Below, one piece after another: positions 43,886-51,560 of a stretch of 64,000 nt of DNA (the stretch's first letter is position 1; each line of letters opens with the position of its first letter). The stretch spans positions 62,001-126,000 of the forward strand of contig JAPOVK010000017.1 of assembly GCA_026708185.1 (NCBI GenBank), given 5' to 3'. Both the position numbers and the translations under genes were made by a program. The notes under the pieces are model-generated. The model saw only the letters and a list, made by a program, of their open reading frames with translations. It was not told where the DNA came from and made no database searches. Origin of the DNA: Gammaproteobacteria bacterium (GTDB taxonomy: Bacteria; Pseudomonadota; Gammaproteobacteria; Pseudomonadales; Azotimanducaceae).

Positions 43886-44832
43886 GCACCGGCTGGGCGA
43901 CCATCGCGATCCTCGCGGCGCTGGCGCTGGCGGCATTCGCGGTCGTCGACCACGTGCTCGGCCGCGTCCATCTGGCCCGCCGGATCAACCTGTCCCGCGG
44001 CGGCTCGTTCCGGACCAGCGTCGAAGGCATCTTCACCCAGCGCGCGGCGGATCTGCGCAGCGGAGTCGACCGTTCGGCCGCCGTGCTCGGCAAGCTGATG
44101 CCGCTGGGCGAGGACGACCGCCGCAAGATCGCCGTGGCCCTGCGGCGGGCCGGCTACCAGTCCAGCAACGCGTTGACCATCGTGCTCGGCGCGAAGACCG
44201 CCTGCATACTGGTCGGGTTGGCGGTGGGCGTCGTCGTCGCGCGGCCGTTGTTCCCCGGCCTGCTCGGCTGGGGCGCCGGCGTCGTTGCCGGCTTGCTGGT
44301 CGGGGTGGTGCTCAACCTGGTTCCGGAACTCACCGTCGCGCGTCTCGCCGCCTCGCGGATGCGGCGCATCAAGGCCGGCCTCGCCGACGCGTTCGACCTG
44401 CTCATAGTCTGTCTCGAGTCGGGCCTGACCTTCGAGCGCGCGCTGAACCGAACGGTTTCCGACCTGCAGGCCTTCCAGCCGGATCTGGCCGCCGAGCTGC
44501 GCCAGGCGAGCCTCGACATGGCCGCCCACGGCCGCACGCGCGAGGACGCCCTCGGTCGACTCGCCGGGCGTCTTGACAGTCGGGAATTCCGGGACCTCGC
44601 CGCGACCGTCGCGCAGGGCGAGCGCCACGGCACCCCGTTGGCCGAGTCCGTCCGCAAGCTCGCGAGCTCCTTCCGCGTCGAGGTGATCGCGACCATGCAG
44701 GCCAAGATGACGCGCCTGCCGATCCTGCTGGTCCTGCCCACTCTCATCTTCGTGCTTCCGGGGATCCTGATCATCGTCGGGGGTCCCGCGTTCGTCCGGA
44801 TGCTCGAAACGCTCGGCGACGTCGGGGGCTGA
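43882..44832 (+). CDS. tadC: Tad inner-membrane platform protein TadC
   Basis: 316 residues from ATG 43882, overlapping tadB. It has an N-terminal helix (AILAALALAAFAVVDHVLG), two further helices in the middle (GAKTACILVGLAVGVVVA, GWGAGVVAGLLVGVVLN), the T2SSF region (LADAFDLLIVCLESGLTFERALNR ... VAQGERHGTPLAESVRKLA) and a last helix (ILLVLPTLIFVLPGILIIVGG). TadC pairs with TadB in the membrane platform. It is the last gene of the main Tad row; the convergent roadblock gene begins 64 bases on. Confidence 0.93.
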   Translation: MSTGWATIAILAALALAAFAVVDHVLGRVHLARRINLSRGGSFRTSVEGIFTQRAADLRSGVDRSAAVLGKLMPLGEDDRRKIAVALRRAGYQSSNALTIVLGAKTACILVGLAVGVVVARPLFPGLLGWGAGVVAGLLVGVVLNLVPELTVARLAASRMRRIKAGLADAFDLLIVCLESGLTFERALNRTVSDLQAFQPDLAAELRQASLDMAAHGRTREDALGRLAGRLDSREFRDLAATVAQGERHGTPLAESVRKLASSFRVEVIATMQAKMTRLPILLVLPTLIFVLPGILIIVGGPAFVRMLETLGDVGG

Positions 44833-44896
44833 CGCCCGCATCGCGGGGTGGGCCCGGCATCGACGGTCCCGTGCGCGAGCGGGCGCGGGAATGGTC

Positions 44897-45274
44897 CTAC
44901 TGCGAGCCGGCCTCGCCCGCCGCGGCGAGCGCCCTGCGCATCGCCATCCAGCCCAGACCCAGGTTCGTCGCCTCCCGGTCGATCACGAGAACCAGGAGCC
45001 CGTCGACCCGCCCGGGCACGAGCGCCATGAACTGGAACGCATCCGCGGTCGTGGCCTGCAACTCCTGCACGGCCTCGCCGTCCTCGGCGCCGCCGAAACA
45101 CGTCGCGCCCACCGCGCACAGCAGTTCGATGGCCGCCGAACCGAACCGGCTCTCCGACGCGACGCTGAAGGCGAGCGGCAGACCCGTCTCCAGGTGCACC
45201 AGGGCGCAGCCGAGCGCGCCGTCCACATCGCCTGTGATCCGGGCGCAGACGCTTTGAAGATCCGCTTTCCTCAT
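44897..45274 (-). CDS. Roadblock/LC7-domain protein
   Basis: 125 residues from ATG 45274, with GAGGAG upstream. It is a single roadblock domain: LQSVCARITGDVDGALGCAL, HLETGLPLAFSVASES, then FQFMALVPGRVDGLLVLVID and a final helix. It aligns well by eye with the domain at 24042-25043 (shared ETGLPLA, VPG, GLGWM/GIGWM) but lacks the proline-rich tail. Roadblock proteins regulate small GTPases or act as scaffolds. It lies convergent to tadC and downstream of the MFS/SpeE gene's opposite end, so a role in pilus polarity like MglB is conceivable but unproven. Confidence 0.8.
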   Translation of the reverse strand: MRKADLQSVCARITGDVDGALGCALVHLETGLPLAFSVASESRFGSAAIELLCAVGATCFGGAEDGEAVQELQATTADAFQFMALVPGRVDGLLVLVIDREATNLGLGWMAMRRALAAAGEAGSQ

Positions 45275-45399
45275 CGGCCAAAACCCTCCTCGGGCGCGCA
45301 GCGGCAAGGGCGCTCGATCATGCGAAGGCCGCGGGCCGATGTCAACCTGCCCGGCGCGACGGGCGTCGACCGCCGCCCGAACGCCCGCCATCGCCGGAC

Positions 45400-47640
45400 C
45401 TAGTCCGCGGTCGGCCTGTGGTAGGCGTACCAGGGCACCGAGGCCTCGCTTGCCAGGTTGTCGTCGGTGATCAGCCGGACGCCGGTGGTTCGAGCGAGGA
45501 TGCGCGGACACGTCTCCAGGTGCGCGTCGTCGAGAAGGCGCTCGAGGTTGGCCTCGATCCAGGAGTCGGGCTGCCGCGCGGCTCGCCGGCCGTCCACCAC
45601 GGCCGTGCGGATCGCGTGCGCGAACGCCGCGACGTCGAACGCGACGTCGCCGTTGCCCACAGCGATGAAGCTCCCGAAACGCACCCCCGAACGGAAGCTC
45701 GTGCAGCCCGTGCGCAACGCCTCGTCCGAGTCGGTGGCATTGAAGTAGAGTACGCCGTCGGGAGCGAGACGCGATGCCGCCAGGCGCATGGACTCGCGCG
45801 ACAGCAGGTGCGTCGCGTTGGTGCGCCAGTGGAAGGTCACGTTCGCGACGATCGCATCGAACCGCTCGCCGACGGCCCGGCCGAGCCACCGGCGACCGTC
45901 GTCGATCACGATGGACACCTTCGGGTTCGTCAGCAGGCTGCGCACCACCTCGTAGCGGCGCACGACATCGAGGTAGCCCGCGTTGATCTCGACGACCACG
46001 ACCTCCTCGACGCCGGGGAGATGCGCGACGACCTGGGCCCAGGATCCGGAGCCCAGGCCGATCATCAGGACGCGGCGCGGGGCCGGGTGCAGCGCGGCAA
46101 CGGCGTACGCGCGATAGATCATGTTGCGGTCGTCGTCCAGGCTGGTGTTCAGGCGCCCGTCGTAGACGCCTGTGCCCAGGACGGCGCCCGCGTCGGTCAC
46201 CGTCACGACGCCGGCCCGCGTCTCCACGACGTCCGCGAACGGACGCGCCGCCGCGGACGGGGTCTTCCACAGCAGCCGTTCGTAGAGCGAGGCGTACAGG
46301 GCGGGCGCGGACAGGAGGAGGGCCGCCGTGGCCGCGGCGACGGCGGCGACGTGGATGCGGCGCGGGCGGCGCTCGCCCGGGCCGAGAAGGAGCGTCGCCG
46401 CGAGCACGCCGGAGAGCAGCAGCAGCGCGGCCGAGTTCTCGGCCATGCCCAGCACGTCCAACAGGACGAAGCCGGTGAGCGCCGACCCCAGGGACGCGCC
46501 GACGATGTTGGCCAGGTAGACGTAGGAGACGCGGCGACCGGTCCTGGCGTCGGCGGGCACGACGCAGTGGGTCACCATGGGGAGGATCGCCCCGTAGAGG
46601 GCGCCGGCGGCCGCGGCGACGGGCAGGCCGGCCAGCGGCGGGCCGTGCTGGCTCACCCACCCGGCGATCGGACTGTGCAGGTAGGCCGCTACGCCGCCGA
46701 CGGCCGCGACGACGCCCGCCGCGGTGGCGATCCGGGCGGGGGTCCATGCCGAGTCCCCCGTACAGGCCCGTCGCGCGACGAGCGATCCCGTCGCGATGCC
46801 GAACAGGTAGAAGCCGAGGAACAGGCCGAAGACCGAGATCGTGCCGCCGGTCGCGAAGGCGTACACGCGCAGCCAGAGGATCTCCCAGGACAGCGACGCG
46901 AAGCCGACCAGCGCGGCGCACGCCATGCCCCACGCAAGGCGGCCCGACGGAACGGGCTCGGTCCGTCCGTTCGGCCCGGCCGGCGCTCGTCCGCGGAGGG
47001 ACGCGGGCCGGAGCGCCAGCGCGAGCAGGGCGACGAGGCCGTTCACGGCGGCAGCCGCGAGCACGGTGGCCTGCAGGCCGAAGCTCCGCAGCAGCACGAC
47101 GGCGGCGACCACGGCAGCCACCGCGCCGCCGATCGTGTTGGCGAAGTAGAGAACCGCCAGCGGCCAGCCGACGTTTCCCGACCGTCCCGCGGCGCGGGCG
47201 ACCAGCAGCGGCAGCGTGGCGCCCATCAGCGCCGTCGGCAGCAGCACCAGGGCGAACGTGGCAAGGAAGACGGCACCGGGTCCGCCGCCGCCGGCGATCC
47301 CCCCCGCGAGTTCGAACAGCGACAGGGACCCTGCGCCGTAGGCGCAGACGCCGCCCTCGATGGCCGCGAAGACCCGGAGGTGGTCGATCCGGGGCCGGTC
47401 CGCCAGCCGGCCGCCGAGCAGGCTGCCCAGGCCGAGACCGGCCATGAAGGCGGTCACGACAAGGGTGACGGATTCGGCGTTCACGCCGTAGATGGCAAGC
47501 AGCGCCCGTTGCCACGCGACCTGGTAGACCAGCGCCGAGAAGCCGGACAGCACGAAGATCCCGACGACCAGGGCGCCACCCGTTCGGCCGTCCGGCGGAG
47601 CGCTCGATCGGCACCGCGGGACGGGCGTCGGACCCCGCAC
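45400..47640 (-). CDS. MFS-like membrane domain fused to spermidine-synthase-like domain
   Basis: 746 residues from a GTG at 47640, two bases after the upstream stop. The first ~480 residues are membrane helices with the pattern of fused MFS/spermidine synthases (GFSALVYQVAWQRALLAIYG, MGATLPLL, SWEILWLRVYAF, SYVYLANIVGASLG). The C-terminal ~260 residues are a Rossmann SpeE-like domain with MIGLGSGSWAQVVAHLP and VVVVEINAGYLDVVRRYE. The usual GGGDG is GLGSG and the catalytic DSTDP-type Asp region reads VANVTFHWR, so it is probably not a true polyamine synthase. It is cotranscribed with the OpgB-like gene upstream. Confidence 0.82.
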   Translation of the reverse strand: MRGPTPVPRCRSSAPPDGRTGGALVVGIFVLSGFSALVYQVAWQRALLAIYGVNAESVTLVVTAFMAGLGLGSLLGGRLADRPRIDHLRVFAAIEGGVCAYGAGSLSLFELAGGIAGGGGPGAVFLATFALVLLPTALMGATLPLLVARAAGRSGNVGWPLAVLYFANTIGGAVAAVVAAVVLLRSFGLQATVLAAAAVNGLVALLALALRPASLRGRAPAGPNGRTEPVPSGRLAWGMACAALVGFASLSWEILWLRVYAFATGGTISVFGLFLGFYLFGIATGSLVARRACTGDSAWTPARIATAAGVVAAVGGVAAYLHSPIAGWVSQHGPPLAGLPVAAAAGALYGAILPMVTHCVVPADARTGRRVSYVYLANIVGASLGSALTGFVLLDVLGMAENSAALLLLSGVLAATLLLGPGERRPRRIHVAAVAAATAALLLSAPALYASLYERLLWKTPSAAARPFADVVETRAGVVTVTDAGAVLGTGVYDGRLNTSLDDDRNMIYRAYAVAALHPAPRRVLMIGLGSGSWAQVVAHLPGVEEVVVVEINAGYLDVVRRYEVVRSLLTNPKVSIVIDDGRRWLGRAVGERFDAIVANVTFHWRTNATHLLSRESMRLAASRLAPDGVLYFNATDSDEALRTGCTSFRSGVRFGSFIAVGNGDVAFDVAAFAHAIRTAVVDGRRAARQPDSWIEANLERLLDDAHLETCPRILARTTGVRLITDDNLASEASVPWYAYHRPTAD

Positions 47641-47642
47641 GG

Positions 47643-49799
47643 CTAGCGGGCGCCGGCCGGGGCCGGGAAGGCCACGCGGACAGCGCGCGGTCCCTCCGTT
47701 GCCCGCAGCGCGGCCGCGGCGAAGTCCGGTCGGCCCGGTTGGCCGGCGAAGTAGACCAGCGGCGCATCGCGACCGGCGAACCGGCGATTGACGGACCTCC
47801 TGGACGAGAGGCCGACGACGAACGGCGGGGCGCGCGCGTTCAACGCAGCTTCGAGGGCGTCGGCGTCCATGACCCGGGCGGCCTCGCCCGTCGCGCGGAA
47901 CGCCAGGGCGAAGGCCGCGTTCTCGAAGGCCAGTCCACGGCCAGTGGCACGCATGCGGGTGCCGCCGATCTCCACGGTCGGACCGCGCGCGTCGAAGACG
48001 ACCTCGGCACCTCGCTCCAGCCGCACGTCGGGGACCTCGTAGAGGATCTGCAACCTGTCGGGGCGCCGCTCCGCGAACCACGGACTGTCCGCGCGCAGCA
48101 GGGATCCGCCGAGCCCGTGCGCCGCCCAGGCATGGAAGCCCAGGACGTCCAGCACCGTCGGCATGATGTCGAAGTGCGTGCCCGGCCTCCGCACGGTCGC
48201 TCCCGCCCTGTCGTCGTCCCATATCGAGAACCGCAGGCGCCGCGGGCCGCCGTCCCGGCCGCCGTCGGTCAGTCCGACGATGCCACGCAGGCCGTCCGGA
48301 GCGGGGGCGGCCACGTCCGCGCCAGGCGGCAGCAGGCCCGCCCGCCGGGGACTCTCCTGGGACAGGTGGTCGGAGTAGAGCGCGACGACCGCTCCCGGGG
48401 CGATCTCCCGCGCGTCCGCCACGAAGGACGCGATCTGCTCGTCCGCGCATCGGATCACGAAGGCGCGGTCGCCGGCGTCCGGTCGCGGACCGCACGACGC
48501 CGACGGATAGCCCGGCGGAAAGTGGGTGTCCATCGTCATCACCGTGAGAGCGAACGGCTGCGGCCGGGACGCCAGTTCGCGGAGCTTCCCGCGGGCGAGC
48601 TCGAGCAGGGAGTCGTCGTACAGTCCCCACCCGGACCGATACGCCGCATCCCCGGCCGCCGCCGCGAGCGACCGCAGCCCATGGCGCTCGGCGAAGCCAT
48701 GGGCGGCGGCGAAGCCGTCGAGATCGGCGAAGCCGATCGGGTGGCCGACCATCAACACCGTCCGGTAGCCGGCGGCCGACAGCACGTCGGCCAGGCAGAC
48801 CGCGCCCGCCATGCGCGCGTCGGCCCGGCTGGTCATCTGCTCCCAGTAGTCCGTCGGCGCCATGGGGACGCCGCAAGACGCGGCGACGAATGCGCCCATC
48901 GTCCAGCCCGTGTGGGAGACCTGGCGCATGTCGGTGAACGTCAGTGCGTCGGCCGCGAGGGCCGTCAACGCGGGGGCGAGGTCGGCGCCGAAGATGTCGG
49001 CCCGGGAATACGTCGCCTCCAGGGACTCGGCCACGACGACCACCAGGCTCCGCGGGTCGTCGACACGGATAGGCTCGACCGTACGTACGGGTTTGGGCAC
49101 CAGCACGATGCCGCGTGCCCTGACCAGCCCGGCACCTGCATGCCATGCCACCGAGACGACCGCGGTGTTCAGCATGGCGGCGGCGAGGGCGACCGCAAGC
49201 ACCGTGCGCGTCCGCGTCGCCCGGCGGTCGGCGCCGAAGGCCCGGGGGATCAGTCGCGGCCACAGCACGACCAGCAGCAGGTAGGCCACGCCGCCCACCG
49301 CAAGCGCGGCGAACGCCTCGCGCGCAACGGCCAGGGTCGACCAGTCCACATGGTAGAAGAACTGGGCGTTGAGGCCCGTGCCTTGGACGTACAGCGAGAC
49401 CATGAGCAGCAAGTTCCCGACCGCCGCCAGCGCATTGGTGGCGAACGCCGCGACCTTGGCGGCCCGGTGACGCTCCCAAAGCCAAACCACGCTCGCCGCG
49501 AGTGCCGCACTCGAGAGCAGCCAATAGACCCGAAACTCGCCGAAGGCCGCCGCCGCCACGGCGGGCGCCAGGCATAGACCGTAGTACGCCGCGACGACCA
49601 CCGCGCCCCGGAACGTGCCCCTGGCGCGCGGAACAAGCTCTGCGCAGGCGAGCGCCAAGCCAACGCGCGCCCGCCGCCAGGCGGCGGTGCCAAGCGGAGT
49701 GCGAGAGCGACCGCGAGAGCGTTGGCGATGCCTCTCGGCCAGGCGTGACCGGGTCAGTGACAGTCGAAACACGGCGTCGACGGATCGGCGGGGACGCAT
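47643..49799 (-). CDS. OpgB/MdoB-like phosphoglycerol transferase (sulfatase fold)
   Basis: 718 residues from ATG 49799; longer starts upstream would add Arg/Pro-rich noise and run into the divergent gene. Residues ~35-180 hold about four membrane helices. The periplasmic domain has alkaline-phosphatase/sulfatase marks in the OpgB form: LVVVVAESLEATYS, the nucleophile region SHTGWTMGAFVAASCGVPM (Thr in GWT), MDTHFPPGYPS and the metal-binding YSDHLS. Such enzymes move phosphoglycerol from phosphatidylglycerol to periplasmic glucans or lipoteichoic-like polymers. The C-terminal ~170 residues are extra. It shares a transcript with the MFS/SpeE-like gene. Confidence 0.85.
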   Translation of the reverse strand: MRPRRSVDAVFRLSLTRSRLAERHRQRSRGRSRTPLGTAAWRRARVGLALACAELVPRARGTFRGAVVVAAYYGLCLAPAVAAAAFGEFRVYWLLSSAALAASVVWLWERHRAAKVAAFATNALAAVGNLLLMVSLYVQGTGLNAQFFYHVDWSTLAVAREAFAALAVGGVAYLLLVVLWPRLIPRAFGADRRATRTRTVLAVALAAAMLNTAVVSVAWHAGAGLVRARGIVLVPKPVRTVEPIRVDDPRSLVVVVAESLEATYSRADIFGADLAPALTALAADALTFTDMRQVSHTGWTMGAFVAASCGVPMAPTDYWEQMTSRADARMAGAVCLADVLSAAGYRTVLMVGHPIGFADLDGFAAAHGFAERHGLRSLAAAAGDAAYRSGWGLYDDSLLELARGKLRELASRPQPFALTVMTMDTHFPPGYPSASCGPRPDAGDRAFVIRCADEQIASFVADAREIAPGAVVALYSDHLSQESPRRAGLLPPGADVAAPAPDGLRGIVGLTDGGRDGGPRRLRFSIWDDDRAGATVRRPGTHFDIMPTVLDVLGFHAWAAHGLGGSLLRADSPWFAERRPDRLQILYEVPDVRLERGAEVVFDARGPTVEIGGTRMRATGRGLAFENAAFALAFRATGEAARVMDADALEAALNARAPPFVVGLSSRRSVNRRFAGRDAPLVYFAGQPGRPDFAAAALRATEGPRAVRVAFPAPAGAR

Positions 49800-49905
49800 C
49801 GCATCATATCCGATGGCGACGACGTCGACCGGCGGTGCGCCCGGGGACCAACGCGCGGCGTCCGGCGGTTGAGGCACTCGCCGCGACGTGCTATTGATAG
49901 AGCGC

Positions 49906-51081
49906 ATGGCCAGTTCACTCCTCGGCGCCGTTGGCGTCCGGCTTCGGTCAGGGGCGGACCTCTGGTGGCGGTTGGCGCTCGTCGGGGTGTCCTTCTCGTG
50001 GTGGCTCGTCCTGGCGACCTTCGCGCTCACCGGGCGGCTCTACCACCGCGACTGGTGGGCGTACCTCGAGGGCTTCGACTCGGTCTTCGACGAGTCCTGG
50101 CAACTCGGCGTTCTACTGGCCGCAGTGCTTGCCGTCGCGCTGGCATGGCCGTGGACGCTGCCCAGATCCGGGCTGGCGCCGCCGCGGGGTTGGCGTACCT
50201 GGACGGCCGTCGCCCTGGTCGTGGTTGCCGTCCCGCAGACCGCGCAGACTGCTGCCTGGCTCCGCCACCCCGTGCTGCAGCCTTCGCCCGGGACCGTCGC
50301 CGGGAGACCCGACCGGCCAATGCTCTGGATCATCGTGAGCACGGGCGACGTGGGGGTCGGCTTGCCGAAGCTGGATGTCCGACGCCACGACTACTGGAGT
50401 GTGCGCTACTCGCCAAGCGTCGCGGTGGGCAGCGCACCGGGCATCTGGGCCCAGATCTGCGGGGATCGTCTCGACGCGTGGTGGTCCGGCGCACGCCACC
50501 GCTGCCTGGTCGACGAAGGCTGGCGGGTGATCCACGGACGCCGCGACGCGACTTGGCTTAACGCGTTGCTGGCGTCGACGGGTGCGGAAGTCACCGGTGG
50601 CGACGTCTTTCCGGGGACGAGCCGCGTCGACGACGCGACGTTGATGGAAGCGGCGGCGCAGCCCCACAAGCTGAGGCACCACGTGCTGGTGCTGGCGGAC
50701 GGGGTCCGCCCGTCCGCCCGTGCACGCGACGTGGCCGCGGCCGATGCCACGATGGATGCGGCCGTCCGCGATTGGGTCGAACGCGGCGGCGCGGTTCTGG
50801 TCACGGCCGACCATCCTCGTCCGCGGTCCGGCTGGCAGGCGCTGCCGGCCAGGCTCTACGGGATCCCGGAACTGGCGCTGCCGGTGCGGGTCAACGAAGC
50901 GCTGGCGTTGGGCAAGACGGCGCCTGGCCGCCTGATGGGCGGTCTGCCGTACATGAGCCTGTACGACGTGGGTTGCACCGCCTGGGACCTGGCCGGCTTC
51001 CGTTGCGCGCGTGTCGGGTACGGCGTTGCCATTACGCGACAGCGCAGCCGGACTCTGTATCCGTTCAGGTCGAGGCGCTGA
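49906..51081 (+). CDS. Degenerate sulfatase-fold membrane protein, divergent paralogue of the OpgB-like gene
   Basis: 391 residues from ATG 49906. Three or so N-terminal helices (VSFSWWLVLATFALTG, LGVLLAAVLAVALAWPW, WTAVALVVVAVPQTAQ) precede an extracytoplasmic domain. By eye its layout follows the neighbouring OpgB-like protein: LWIIVSTGDVG at the place of VVVAES, SVAVGSAPGIWAQICG where the nucleophile loop GWTMGAFVAASCG lies, and VLVTADHPRP where the metal site SDHLS lies. The nucleophile Thr seems lost, so it is probably not catalytic. The two genes start about 107 bases apart in opposite directions and may share a promoter region. Homology is inferred, not searched. Confidence 0.6.
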   Translation: MASSLLGAVGVRLRSGADLWWRLALVGVSFSWWLVLATFALTGRLYHRDWWAYLEGFDSVFDESWQLGVLLAAVLAVALAWPWTLPRSGLAPPRGWRTWTAVALVVVAVPQTAQTAAWLRHPVLQPSPGTVAGRPDRPMLWIIVSTGDVGVGLPKLDVRRHDYWSVRYSPSVAVGSAPGIWAQICGDRLDAWWSGARHRCLVDEGWRVIHGRRDATWLNALLASTGAEVTGGDVFPGTSRVDDATLMEAAAQPHKLRHHVLVLADGVRPSARARDVAAADATMDAAVRDWVERGGAVLVTADHPRPRSGWQALPARLYGIPELALPVRVNEALALGKTAPGRLMGGLPYMSLYDVGCTAWDLAGFRCARVGYGVAITRQRSRTLYPFRSRR

Positions 51082-51560
51082 GGCAGCGCCGAACTCGCCA
51101 CGCGGCCGGCATCGGGCCGCGGCGCCGAACCCCCCGATGCGACCGGGGACCGGATGCGCGCGCGCCGCCGAGAGACGGCTCGTCGCACGAGTGGGCGCAC
51201 GGCGGTGCGGGATCCGATGCGGTGACGATGGCCGACGCCCGTCGGAGGCGAACCCGGGCTTCTCGTCGAGGAGGAGGGGACTGGTCGAGCTTCCGCGTCC
51301 CGCCCGCCGTCGCCGTGTGCCGGTGGTGCGGGCGGCGACCGGGAGCCGGGACCGGGACGTCCCGTCGTGCACGGTCGGAGGCGCGGGCGTTTCGAGCGCT
51401 GGGTTCGCGCAGGGGCGTCTGCCCGGGATCGGTTCGCCATCGACGCATGGACGACAATGGACGACTCTGCCTCTAGCGGACGAAGCGTCGGCCATGTAGC
51501 ATCGGTCGTGTCTGGCGGGATTGCGTAGGATGTCGCCGTGTCGGTATGCGGAGGGCTCGA
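51082..51560. other. Intergenic region, nothing recognised
   Basis: About 480 bases. Reading frames are Arg/Pro-rich in both directions. A GGAGG ribosome site at its right end supports the GTG start at 51561. Confidence 0.4.

Noticed and set aside
41710-44832. Apparent 1040-residue frame ending in TadC
   Set aside because: Only the part from ATG 43882 is real; the rest is a shadow of tadA and tadB.
45400-49575. Apparent 1391-residue fusion on the minus strand
   Set aside because: Its first half is an out-of-frame shadow of the OpgB-like gene; the real protein begins at the GTG at 47640, two bases after the upstream stop.
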